From Holophagales bacterium (lineage in GTDB: Bacteria > Acidobacteriota > Thermoanaerobaculia > UBA5066): DNA of 64,000 nucleotides. This document shows, piece by piece, positions 10,428 through 19,011 of the stretch. The translations under genes and the position numbers were made by a program. The stretch covers positions 1 through 64,000 of the forward strand of contig JADJZB010000011.1 of NCBI GenBank assembly GCA_016719485.1, read 5' to 3'. A model generated the notes under the pieces. It worked only from the letters and a program-made list of their open reading frames with translations, was not told the origin of the DNA and ran no database searches. Numbering within the stretch: the stretch's first letter is position 1; each line of letters starts with the position of its first letter.

Positions 10428-12507
10428 CTATGGGGCGAGCGGCGCTGGCGACGCAATGGGCCCAGGCGGGTGGGCATTCACGGCCTTGGCGAATCCCGAG
10501 ATCCGTTCGACGAGCTTCTCGATGTTAGGGAGCGTCTTGCCAGCGCTGTAAACCTCGTGAACGAAACACTCCCCACCCCTACCGCTCTTCAGGAGCTCGC
10601 CGACCGGCCATCCGATGTCCTTGGCAACCAGCGCCGCGAACCGGTCGTAGTCCTCATCTCCGAGAGCAAGACGGCACGAGTCCTCGAGTCGACCTGCAAA
10701 GCACGCGAAAGCATCGGTCGCTGTCTCTCTCGGGGAAGCCATCGAAGGAATCACCTACCGAAACGCCACCGAGTCGGAGAAGCCCTTCTGTGTTGCCTTC
10801 GCCTGGTGCTCGTTACAGCTCTTTCCTTTGCCCTTCAGGTGCTGGTCACCGTCGAAAATGAAGTACGTCGGGATGCCCAGGGCGCGAAAGATCAGGATTG
10901 GCGCCGCCAGATTCTCCTTCCCGTCGACGGCGAGAACCGTTACGCCCTGAGCGACCCACTCCGCCTTTTTCTCCTCTGCGACCGCCGTCAGGACGCCGAC
11001 GTCCCCGATTCCCTCGACGAGCACAACGACATCGGCGAAGAAGCCCTCGCTCACGGAATCGGTCATCGTCCTGAGCAGACGAGCGAGAAGGCTTCCGACC
11101 GTGACATCCTGCGGATCTCGCCCACAGATGTCGGCCCAGGCGACTCGGAACTCCTCGACCGTATGAGATGAGAGGCTCGTGCACGTTAGGCCGAACGCGT
11201 CCCTCGCATCCTTCCGAACAAGGCGGACGTTCTCGAAATGCTCGAGGGAGACGAAGTAGGGAGAGTGCGTCGTGAAGAGAATCTGCGTGTTCGACCCGTC
11301 CTCTCCTTGTTCAGCCGCGAGGTGCCGGAGGACCGAGGCGAAGTGACGGCAGCGGTTCGGATGCTGGTAGAGCTCGGGCTCCTCGATCCCGATGATGTAG
11401 TCAGGCCCCCTTCTGACCGCAGGAGGCAGATCACGGGCCGGCCCCCCGAGCACATCACTCTGCGGTGCCATTTCTCCGGGCTCCGTTCGTGCGGTACGAA
11501 CGCGCGCCAGGTGGGAGAGGAGGGCGAGAATCAGCGCCCGCTGGAGGCCGTGCCCTTTCCGCGAAATCTCCCCGGAAAAGGCGTCTTCCGTGAGAGAGGG
11601 AAGGATCTTCGGAGCCTCGTAGGTGACACTCGGCTCGCCGCTCCATCGAAGGGAGAGGGATTCGGTGGGGACGAAAGGCTGGAGGACGGCGTTGATGTCC
11701 TTCTCGAGCGTTGTGAGGCTTCCTCGTACCTCCTCGGGTTCAAAGGTCTCCGTCACGATCTTCCGGAGTTGCTGAAGAAGACCTGCGACTTGTGGCAAGG
11801 CGTTCACCCGCCGCAAAACCGCCAGATCGAGAAGTTGGGAGAAGCTCGTCCCCTTACTACCGGTTTCCTGCTGTGCGTCTCGTACCGCCGGCACATAGAC
11901 GAACTGCGTGAAGGTATCGAGCTTGCCACCCCCGACGTTCCTTTCGCCGAAGAACTGATAGGTGTCCTCCTGAAGCTCAAGCAAGGCCTGATGGCTTTCT
12001 TCGAATGCCGCCATGAAGGTATCGGCGTCGGCCTCCGATCTAATGGACGGGACCTCCGTGATCAGGCCCTCCGCCAAGAGGAGCCTCGCTAGCTCGGAGG
12101 ATTTCGTTGATCTTCTTCCTCGCTGACTGGGCCCTGGCGGAACTGAACCTGCCGTAGACGCGGCGCGCCGCGAAATACTGCCCTCCAGCGGTACTGCCTT
12201 GGCTGGTCGGCTGAAAGCGCTTCGTTACGGACAGCACGTTGCCGTGAACGTATGCGCGGAATGCCTCTGTCTCGTCGGGGTGAAGATCCTCGAAGGTCAC
12301 CCGAATTGCTATCGGAGCATCTGTCCTACGGTGAAAGAAGTCCTCGGAGGTCACTGTCGCGTTCGGCCGATAGAAGAGGTCGAGGGCATGCAGAAATGTG
12401 CTCTTCCCAGCTCCGTTTCGCCCCACAAGCGCCGTCAGAGCGCCGCAGTGGAGCGTGGCGCACTGCACGCCCCGGAAGTTCTCGACGTGTACCTCAGTGA
12501 TTCGCAT
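10428..12507 (-). pseudogene. OLD-family ATP-dependent endonuclease (AAA ATPase + TOPRIM), frameshift plus in-frame amber
   Basis: Overcoming-lysogenisation-defect type nuclease: an ABC/SMC-like ATPase followed by a TOPRIM nuclease. The start at ATG 12507 gives MRITEVHVENFRG and Walker A VGRNGAGKSTFL. After a frameshift near 12080 the second frame has the signature-like GHGLQRALILALL, Walker B DYIIGIEEPELYQHP, the switch TTHSPYFV, and TOPRIM elements VVLVEGIGD and FIFDGDQH. It stops at TAG 10755-10757, but the same frame reopens at once with GTG 10754 and reads ACFAGRLEDSCRLALGDEDYDRF to 10428, which fits the expected C-terminus. So one amber codon splits the last 108 codons. Likely the first gene of the operon; a NERD-helicase fragment abuts only about 50 bases upstream. 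Confidence 0.78.
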
Positions 12508-12556
12508 CGCCGAGAATGGTAAACGTGAGCGTTCGATCCGGGGGGGCTGGTTTCCA

Positions 12557-12845
12557 GCTGTGGCGGCGACGCGGGCCTTCTGGAACGAGACGTTGGGCGT
12601 CCTCCTCCTCGAGGCCGCGCAGAAGCCGGGAGAGCGGTTCGACGCGCTGGTGGACGAGGTGCAGGACTTTCTGACCGAGTGGTGAGCCGTCCTCGAGGCG
12701 CCGCTGAGGAAGGGCGACCGGGCGCCGGTGCGGGACGCTCGTCACCGACCCCGGCCAGGACCTCTTGCGGCGCGGGTCGGAGTTTCCCGAGGGGCTCCCC
12801 CCAACTTCCGCTCCGGTCGAGCTGGCGGATCACGCCGGCTGCGGC
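12557..12845 (+). pseudogene. Degenerate internal fragment of the NERD-helicase gene
   Basis: This stretch aligns by eye with 15960 to about 16230 of the NERD-helicase gene: it encodes AFWNET.GVLLLEAAQK and GERFDALV.DE.QDFLTEW before a TGA replaces TGG. Small indels then scramble the frame, and similarity fades near 12845. It has no start, no 3' end and an internal stop, so it is a relic. It is one of four fragments of this gene in the window and abuts the promoter region of the defence operon. Confidence 0.75.
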
Positions 12846-12940
12846 TCACCCCGTTTTTAGTCCAGTTGTTCTGCGACTTTTCGGGCTTCTGCGGCTCACC
12901 CCGTTTTTAGTCCAGTTGTTCTGCGACTTTTTCGGGAGGA
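12841..12940. repeat. Direct repeat, two 50-base units
   Basis: A 40-base sequence beginning GCGGCTCACCCCGTTTTTAG is present exactly twice in tandem, at 12841-12880 and 12891-12930, with a 10-base spacer (TCGGGCTTCT); the next bases also resemble each other. It is more AT-rich than its surroundings and lies between the NERD-helicase fragment and the poly-C tract. Two copies with a 10-base spacer do not make a CRISPR array. It may be a mobile-element end or an assembly duplication. Confidence 0.7.
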
Positions 12941-12944
12941 GGAA

Positions 12945-13150
12945 AGCCCACACCCCACCACACCACACACCCCAACCCCAAACCCCCAACCCACCCCCCC
13001 CCCCCCCCCCCACCACCACCACCCCACAACCCCCCCCCCACCCCCACCCTTCCACCCCAACCCCAACCCCCCCCCCCACCCCCCCCCCCCCCCACCCCAC
13101 CCCCACCCACCCCCCCCCCCCCCCCCCCCCCCCCCAACCTTTCCTTTATA
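12945..13150. repeat. Low-complexity C/A-rich tract with long poly-C runs
   Basis: About 200 bases consisting almost only of C with scattered A and T, including several uninterrupted C runs of over ten bases. The reverse complement is G-rich with occasional T. Such tracts are typical of poly-G read tails being assembled. Open frames through it (proline-rich on +, glycine-rich on -) are meaningless. No gene is supported between 12846 and 13353. Confidence 0.85.
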
Positions 13151-13353
13151 CCCCTCCCCCCCACAACCACCCCCACCCACGCGCCCCCCGCGGGGTCCCT
13201 CGGCGCGCAGACTGGGGGCCTGAGCCGCGGGTAGTGCCGCAGGGCACCTGCGGCACCCTGACATTTCGCCACCTCGAGACCTATCTTTCTTGGCCCTAGT
13301 CGGGTCGCCCCGGACAACGCCCTGAGGGAACCAATACGGAAAGGAGCCAGATA

Positions 13354-13464
13354 ATGGCCAACATTTTGACGACCCACATTGCGCCGGAGAACCTCAGAGT
13401 TCCCGGCGTTCCTGTTTCTACCTCCATTTCTCCGATACCCGTAAGGGGGCCGTGCCATGGCTGA
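13354..13464 (+). CDS. Short ORF (36 residues) overlapping the next gene start
   Basis: ATG 13354 follows AAGGAG (13341-13346) at 7 bases. The 36-codon frame (starting MANILTTHIAPENL) ends at TGA 13462-13464, so its stop lies just after the ATG of the next gene (13457), an 8-base overlap suggesting translational coupling. The sequence is rich in Pro, Val and Ser, matches nothing I recognise, and might be a leader peptide. Ribosome binding site and overlap are the only support. Confidence 0.4.
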   Translation: MANILTTHIAPENLRVPGVPVSTSISPIPVRGPCHG

Positions 13465-13948
13465 CCTCGCCGAATCCCTGAAGAAGCTTGCTCTACCGCG
13501 CCGCGCGCTCAACCAGACCACCGACGCCGTCAACGCGCCCTTTCGCAAGGCCGAAGAGTACCTGGAAGGCACCTGCATCGGCCTTGAAGCGCGGGTGCCC
13601 GTCTGCGAACTCATGTCATACGACTCGACGGTGAAGAACGGATCCGCGGACGATCACATCGTGCAGGTCGGGGAACACCTTAGCCTCTCATACACTCGGA
13701 TTGCGGGCAGGTTCCGGCTCGCTCTCGAGCAGTGGAACACCACCCTCGGAGGAGAGGAAGGGGACACGCAAGTTCTCAGCGAAGGGAAGGCTTGGGACCA
13801 GGCGAGGGCCTGGAAACTGGCCGGCATCGTTGCGCTCCCCCGCCTGGTCGAGGAAATTGTCCGGAAGGCCGAGAAGTTGGTCAACGAAGCCGATGCTGCG
13901 CAGAGCGCCCTGACAGCGGTCCTCGCCGATCTCTCGAAGATCAAGTAG
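13457..13948 (+). CDS. Hypothetical protein, 163 residues
   Basis: Unrecognised protein starting MADLAESLKKLALPRRALNQ. It looks like a soluble, mostly helical protein: a basic N-terminus, a central region with two cysteines (GTCIGLEARVPVCEL), then long amphipathic helices ending in a coiled-coil-like tail rich in Ala, Glu and Lys (about residues 115-163). No signal peptide or membrane segment. It overlaps the 36-codon ORF before it and is followed by a GC-rich hairpin at 13979. Codon use resembles genuine genes, unlike the shadow frames. Confidence 0.55.
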   Translation: MADLAESLKKLALPRRALNQTTDAVNAPFRKAEEYLEGTCIGLEARVPVCELMSYDSTVKNGSADDHIVQVGEHLSLSYTRIAGRFRLALEQWNTTLGGEEGDTQVLSEGKAWDQARAWKLAGIVALPRLVEEIVRKAEKLVNEADAAQSALTAVLADLSKIK

Positions 13949-13978
13949 AGCCGACACGCCTCAGCTGCACGGCTACGG

Positions 13979-14006
13979 GAGGGCCCCGGCCCATACCGGG
14001 GTCCCT
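13979..14006 (+). terminator. Probable terminator hairpin after the 13457 gene
   Basis: GAGGGCCCCGG, loop CCCATA, CCGGGGTCCCTC: a stem of about 11 pairs with one bulged T, 30 bases after the stop codon, followed by a T/C-rich stretch (TCTTCTTC) that could serve as a weak U-tract. Confidence 0.5.
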
Positions 14007-14240
14007 CTTCTTCGCCGCGACACACCGGTGGCGCGGCGAAAGTAGCCGAGCGATCGAAACGGGCGGTAGTACAGGTGAGTGACATCGGGGCGCGTTCGCC
14101 CGTCCGCGTCTTGGATCGGCCGGCTGGCATGCGTCCTTCGTCATACGAATGCCTCGCGGCACTTGGCCCAGGTGTACTCACGGGCCTCGTCCGAGTCTGT
14201 CCGCACGAAGACATCCCGACCATAGTAGGAGGGCGAATCA

Positions 14241-14723
14241 ATGTCTAGATTCATGGGGCACGTTTGGTGGCGTTTCGAGAACACCTACGTGGAGAAATGT
14301 GCTGCCTGTGGCGCCGAACGCCACCGCATCGCCATAGGGCAGCGCATCTGGCACTACATGATCGTTGATGGACGGCGCGCTCAGCCCTTCCCCTGTGCCG
14401 AGACTGCAGAGGGGCGAGCGACCGCAGCGAAGCTTGACAGGAGGTCTCCCCTTCGAGCCAAGCAGCGAGGCTGCCAGTGCGTCCGGAAGCGCCGCTACGC
14501 AACCCTGGAGCAAGCGATCATCGTGAAGAGCGCTGCAGAGCAGGAGCGAGGCATCACATTGCGTACCTACAGTTGCGAGTACTGCGGTGGATTCCACCTG
14601 ACACACCACAGTGAACCCCATGGCTCCCTACGCCTGACAGGGAGTTCAATCAATCGGATCACGCTTACATCAGCGACCATGTCGGGCGCGCCAAGCGGGG
14701 GTTCGGCCATGGCGACGCCGTGA
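14241..14723 (+). CDS. Small Cys-pair protein with a C-terminal CxxC-GFHLT motif
   Basis: 160-residue protein of unknown function. It has a CAACG pair (residues about 21-25) and, near residue 119, the segment YSCEYCGGFHLTHH after a helix LRTY; this CxxCxGFHLT pattern is common in small proteins of phages and plasmids and suggests zinc binding. Ribosome binding site GGAGGG lies 7 bases before the ATG. The last 35 residues are low complexity and may be poorly conserved. The next 256 bases (14724-14979) show no gene. Mobile-element origin is inferred from the motif and the accessory surroundings. Confidence 0.55.
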   Translation: MSRFMGHVWWRFENTYVEKCAACGAERHRIAIGQRIWHYMIVDGRRAQPFPCAETAEGRATAAKLDRRSPLRAKQRGCQCVRKRRYATLEQAIIVKSAAEQERGITLRTYSCEYCGGFHLTHHSEPHGSLRLTGSSINRITLTSATMSGAPSGGSAMATP

Positions 14724-14979
14724 AGATCCTTCCAGGGTCGGGCGGTACCGGCCCACGCTCGGCAACTCAGCCACCCGGTTAGTCAACCGCCTGGCTCCCG
14801 ACCATCGCGCCGTTTCCAGGCATGCAGTTCTTCAGGATGAGAATCCACCGCCGGATGGCGGGCCGCATCCGCCTGCCTGTGGTCATAGACCAAGCGAATT
14901 CGCACTTCAGACACCCCTCGAACTTGGACTTCATCGAACTTCGGACTCGCTCTTGCCCGAGAATGCCCGCGAGCCCCCC

Positions 14980-16880
14980 ATGCCCACCCTAATCCCCTCC
15001 CTCCCCATCCCCCCCACCCCCGCCGCCTCCGCGGCCGGCGAGGCGAAGGTCCTCCTCGCGTTCCAGTCCCTCCGCGACGACTTCCGCATCTACCACCGCA
15101 AGAGCTGGTACTCGTTCGACGGCCCCGACGGCTCGCGCGAGGAGTCTGCGAGGGCGAGGCGGACTTCCTGGTGCTGCACCCCGACCTGGGGATGCTGGTG
15201 CTGGAGATGAAAGGGGGCCGGATCGCGTTCGACGGGCGGACGGGGGCGTGGACGTCGACGGCGCGCGACGGGAGGGTGCACTCGATCAAGGACCCGTTCA
15301 TCCAGGCGCAGCGGAGCGTCAAGGCGATCGTCGCGAAGGCGGCGGCGCTGAGCTTCGAGGGGCAGGCGATGCCGGAGGTCGTCCACGGGCACGCGGTCGT
15401 CTTCCCCGACTGCGACTGCACGAGCGGGGGCGGCGGGGTGAGCGCGCCGCGCGAGCGGGTGATCGACGCGGCGCACCTCGCGCGGGACGCGGCGGGGCGG
15501 CTGATGGAGATCTTCCGGCTGTGGGGCGTGCGGCGCGCGGCGGCACCCCTGACGAAGAAGTGGGTCAAGAGGCTGGGGCAGCACGTCCTGGCGCCGCACT
15601 TCTCGCTGGGGCTGGCGCTCGGGTCGGCGCTCGGGTGGGAGGAGAAGGCGCTGGCGCTGCTCCACGAGGAGCAGGACATCTGCCTCGACTTCCTTCACCT
15701 GAACCCGCGCGCCGTGGTGCGCGGCGGGGCGGGGACGGGAAAGACGGTGGTGGCGGTGGAACGCGCGCGGCGGCTGGCCGCGGACGGGAAGGACGTCCTG
15801 CTGCTCTGCTTCAACCGGCCGCTCGCGTTCTACCTGCGGGGAATCTGCGCGTCGTGGGACGCGCTGCCGGGGCGGGTGTGGGCCGGCTCGTACCACGAGC
15901 TGGGCCGTGAGCTGTGCGGGCGGGCCGGGGTGGCGTGGAACGAGCCGCCCGAGGACGACGTGGCGGCGACGCAGGCCTTCTGGAACGAGACGTCGGGCGT
16001 CCTCCTCCTCGAGGCCGCGCAGAAGCTGGGAGAGCGGTTCGACGCGCTGGTGGTGGACGAGGCGCAGGACTTCCTGACCGAGTGGTGGGCCGTCCTCGAG
16101 GCGCTGCTGAAGGAGGGCGACCGGGCGCCGGTGACGCTCGTCGCCGACCCCGACCAGGACCTCTGGCAGCGCGAGTCGCGGTTCCCCGCGGGGCTCCCCG
16201 TCTTCCCGCTCCGGACGAACTGCCGGAACACGTCGGCCATCGCGGAGTACCTCGGCGAGCTGACGGGGTCACACCCGCGCGTGTCGCCGTGGACGGTGCG
16301 GGGGGAGGAGCCGAAGGTCCACCGCTGGCGCAACGCGGCCGACGAACGCGAGAAGGCGGGGGCGCTGGTCGCGCAGCTCCTCCTGAAGGACGGGGTCGGT
16401 CTCGAGAGGGTGGCGATCGTCGGGATGCGGCGCCTCGCGAACTCGTGCCTGGCGGGGGTGGCCGAGCTGGCGGGCTTCCCGGTGGTGCCGATCGGCGACG
16501 ACGGGACGGCCGGCGTGCCCGGCGCGCTGCGCTACGCGACGCCGCACCGGTTCAAGGGGCTGGAGGCCGACGTGGTGCTCCTCCTCGACGTGGACGGCAG
16601 CCGCTGGTCGCTCGAGCCGCGCAACCTCTACGTCGCGGCGTCGCGCGCGCGGCTGCGGCTGCACGTGTTCGTGAAGGAGGGGGTGGTGGTGCCGGGGGGA
16701 GCCTCCGGCGCTCAGACCTCCGGGAGGCGCGACCAGGCCGGGTCGGGCGGAAGGCCGTCGAGCATCCAGGAGTACTTCGCGATGGTCCCGAGCGGGGTGC
16801 CGGCCAGACGCTCGGCCTCGAGATCGACTCCGATCTCCATCGAGAGCTGCCACTGGTTCTCGAGCCAGCGGAGCATGTAG
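14980..16880 (+). pseudogene. NERD-domain/superfamily I helicase, frameshifted; parent of the scattered fragments
   Basis: Nuclease-related (NERD) domain fused to a UvrD-like helicase. ATG 14980 reads MPTLIPSLPIPP and GEAKVLLAFQSLRDDF; one base shift near 15144 leads into ADFLVLHPDLGMLVLEMKGG, the NERD core. Helicase motifs follow: Walker A GGAGTGKTVVAVE, DEAQDF (VVDEAQDFLTEWW), VADPDQDLWQRES, TNCRNTSAIAEY, and the C-terminal HRFKGLEADVVLLLD and YVAASRARLRLHV. After VVVPG (about 16699) the frame runs on into unrelated DNA and overlaps the convergent gene at 16712, so the original stop appears to be lost. NERD helicases occur in defence islands; role here inferred. Confidence 0.8.
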
Positions 16881-17278
16881 ACGGAGAAGGCCTCCGGGGA
16901 AAAGTGAACGCCGGAGAGGAAATCGTCGAAGCCGCAGCGAATCTCGCCCAGGCTCAGTTCCGTGCCGCGGCGGGAGTCCCAGTAGAGGATGCGGCCGACG
17001 AGCATCTCGGGCCGCTCCGACCAGGCGCGGATACGGACGACGTCGAGGTCGTCGGGGCGCATGACCTCCCAGAGGCAGTCCGCGGGAGGGGCCTGCGGGA
17101 GCGAGAAGTTCCGCCGGCCCCCGATCTTGGCGAGCTCCGCCTCCCCGACGATGAGCGGGCCGTCGAGGTCACCCTCCTCGAGGGCGGCCAGGATGCGCCT
17201 GGCCTTCCGCGCGTCGAGGACGGGCGGCGCCTTTGGCGGGGCAGCCGGGGCGTTCGTTCCTTCCGGGTGTGCCTTCAC
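16712..17278 (-). CDS. Hypothetical protein, 188 residues
   Basis: Unrecognised cytosolic protein starting at GTG 17278 (VKAHPEGTNAPAAPP). A Pro/Ala-rich N-terminus of about 20 residues is followed by a compact alpha/beta-looking domain with a tryptophan- and acid-rich centre (LYWDSRRGTELSLGEIR, FDDFLSGVHFSPEAF) and a helical C-terminus with MLRWLENQWQLSMEIGVDLE. No catalytic motif seen. It converges on the NERD-helicase frame and overlaps its runaway 3' extension, which suggests the helicase copy inserted or recombined next to it. The start could lie upstream, since the frame is open to 17443. Confidence 0.55.
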   Translation of the reverse strand: MKAHPEGTNAPAAPPKAPPVLDARKARRILAALEEGDLDGPLIVGEAELAKIGGRRNFSLPQAPPADCLWEVMRPDDLDVVRIRAWSERPEMLVGRILYWDSRRGTELSLGEIRCGFDDFLSGVHFSPEAFSVYMLRWLENQWQLSMEIGVDLEAERLAGTPLGTIAKYSWMLDGLPPDPAWSRLPEV

Positions 17279-17390
17279 GTTCGGGACTCCCTTCCGGCTC
17301 GCAGCCAAAGAGCAAGATAGGCAGGGACACGGACAGACAGTGTCCTCGAGCTCAGGAACTGGACGATGGGGTTTTCCGCACCGGGAAGTG

Positions 17391-17570
17391 AGATAATGAC
17401 CGTCGCGCCGGGTCCCCCGTTCCGGCGCCGTTCTTTGAACCAAGGCAGCCCTCCGCTTCGGGCTGCCGGCATGAAGAGATGCGGAGAGAGCACCGGCTCG
17501 ACGACCCGCACGCCACCCGTAGTCCTACACGGTGGCAAAGCCGGCCCGGCCGAAAGGCAAGGGACCCATG
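17391..17570 (+). ncRNA. Candidate structured RNA, copy A, upstream of the MoxR operon
   Basis: Copy A of a two-copy element. It begins at GAGATAAT (17389-17396), possibly a -10 box, then hairpin 1 GCGCCGG/CCGGCGC (17405-17411 with 17422-17428), linker GTTCTTTGA, hairpin 2 GGCAGCCC/GGGCTGCC (17444-17451 with 17460-17467) and GGCATGAAGAG. A further GCCACC/GGTGGC hairpin follows near 17512-17536. Copy B at 29597 keeps both hairpins, the linker and the flanks; one base pair in hairpin 1 changes from C-G to T-A with pairing kept. It ends about 40 bases before the MoxR ATG, so it may be a leader RNA. I cannot match it to a known riboswitch. Confidence 0.5.
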
Positions 17571-17610
17571 TGCGATCGAGGCGGGAACGCTTTTCGTCGA
17601 AAGGGCTCCC

Positions 17611-19011
17611 ATGACCGCATCTCCCCCTCGAACGTTCTTCCTTCGCGCGCTCGGCCTCGCCGGGTGGGACGCGCTCGACCCGGTGGTCCTCGCCGCCGTG
17701 GCCTCCGAGGCGCCGCTCCTCCTGATCGGGCCGCACGGCTCGGCCAAGACGATGGTGCTCAACCGCCTCGCCGAGGCGCTGGGGCTCGAGCACCGCCACT
17801 ACAACGCGTCGCTCCTCTCGTTCGACGACCTCGTCGGCTTCCCGGTGCCGCAGGAGGGGCGCGTCGTCTACCTGCAGACGCCGGCGACGGTGTGGGACGC
17901 CGAGTCGGTGCTCATCGACGAGGTGTCGCGCTGCCGGCCCGAGGTGCAGAACAAGCTCTTCCCGCTGGTGCACGAGCGGGTGCTGCAGGGGATGCCGCTG
18001 CCGAGGCTGCGTCACCGCTGGGGCGCCATGAACCCGCCCGCCTCGCTCGAGGGGGACGACGCGGGGTACGCGGGCGCCGAGCCGCTCGACGTGGCGCTGG
18101 CCGACCGGTTCGCGTTCGTGGTGACGGTGCCCGCGCTCGCGGAGCTTGCGGTGGAGGAGCAGCGGCGCGTCCTGCGACCCGCGCGGTGGAGCGCGAAGGA
18201 AGCTCGGGCGGAGGCGGTGCGGCTCGTGGAGGAGGCGCGTGCCGGGTTGCCCGACGCCGAGCGGAACGACGCGGCCGCGGCGACGGAGTACGCGATCCTC
18301 CTCGCGGCGCAGCTCGCCCGGGCCGGGCACCCGCTCTCGACGCGGCGGGCCGCGCAGCTCGTGCGAAACGTGATCGCGGTGCGCGCCGCCGCGCGGGCGC
18401 TCGGCGACGGGGACGACCCCGAGGCGGCGTTCCTCGTCGCCTCCCGCAGCTCGGTGCCCGACGCGGCGTGGGGCCGCCCCGTCCCGTACGAGAAGCTCCT
18501 CGCGGCGCACCGGTCGGCCTGGGCCGCGGCCGGGATGGCCGAGGGCTCGGCGCGGCGGCGGCTCCTCTCGGAAAGGGAGCCGTTCGGGCGGCTCGCCATC
18601 GCGCTCGAGGGGACGCTTCCTGCGCACGAGGCGGCCGAGGTGCTTTCCGACGCCTACTCGGCGCTGCCTCTGCCGGAGAGGCTCATCGCGGCGGCGCTCG
18701 TGATGCCGAGGCTGACGAAGCGGCGCGACCTGCCGGCCGCCGCGCTGGAGCCGATCTGCAACGACTGGGCGGAGGTGGGAAAGCCCGGCGCGGCCTCCGT
18801 CACCTCTGGGCCGGGGACGCGCTGGGTGCGCCCGCTCCTGACGACCGAGCTGCCGAAGCTCGACAGGAAGACGGAGAAGGGGCGCGTCCTGAGTGCCGTG
18901 GCCGCGCGCCTTCTCTTCCAGAAGCACGAGTTCCGGCTGGAGGAGCTTCTCGCTGCGTGGGAGCGGGCCGTCGCGGCCCTGCGGCCGGCCGGCCGGAAGG
19001 TGGCGGCGTGA
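17611..19011 (+). CDS. MoxR-type AAA+ ATPase
   Basis: 466-residue AAA+ ATPase of the MoxR/RavA type, a chaperone-like ATPase that usually partners a VWA-domain protein. Walker A GPHGSAKT (residues about 40-47), sensor and Walker B segment SVLIDEVSRCRPEVQNKLF (about 103-121), and GAMNPP as the sensor 1 region are clear. The C-terminal 200 residues are helical and basic. ATG 17611 has AAAGG ten bases upstream. Its stop overlaps the GTG of the next gene (GTGA). Downstream genes encode a metallopeptidase/VWA protein and a SAM-synthetase-like protein. A candidate structured RNA precedes it. Confidence 0.85.
   Translation: MTASPPRTFFLRALGLAGWDALDPVVLAAVASEAPLLLIGPHGSAKTMVLNRLAEALGLEHRHYNASLLSFDDLVGFPVPQEGRVVYLQTPATVWDAESVLIDEVSRCRPEVQNKLFPLVHERVLQGMPLPRLRHRWGAMNPPASLEGDDAGYAGAEPLDVALADRFAFVVTVPALAELAVEEQRRVLRPARWSAKEARAEAVRLVEEARAGLPDAERNDAAAATEYAILLAAQLARAGHPLSTRRAAQLVRNVIAVRAAARALGDGDDPEAAFLVASRSSVPDAAWGRPVPYEKLLAAHRSAWAAAGMAEGSARRRLLSEREPFGRLAIALEGTLPAHEAAEVLSDAYSALPLPERLIAAALVMPRLTKRRDLPAAALEPICNDWAEVGKPGAASVTSGPGTRWVRPLLTTELPKLDRKTEKGRVLSAVAARLLFQKHEFRLEELLAAWERAVAALRPAGRKVAA

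Noticed and set aside
12841..12940. Possible CRISPR array
   Set aside because: Only two repeat copies with a 10-base spacer and no cas genes.
12679..13614. Proline-rich (+) and glycine-rich (-) open frames through the C-rich tract
   Set aside because: They merely translate poly-C/poly-G and have no start context, domains or normal codon use.
14783..15679. Minus-strand frame opposite the NERD domain with a Ser/Arg-rich product
   Set aside because: Low-complexity product and opposite to a clear NERD/helicase gene.
14241..17278. Prophage remnant
   Set aside because: One phage-like small protein only; no structural, lysis or integrase genes.
17391..17570. Known riboswitches (SAM, cobalamin, TPP, glycine, c-di-GMP) for the RNA element
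   Set aside because: Conserved core sequences of these classes could not be placed in both copies in the right order.
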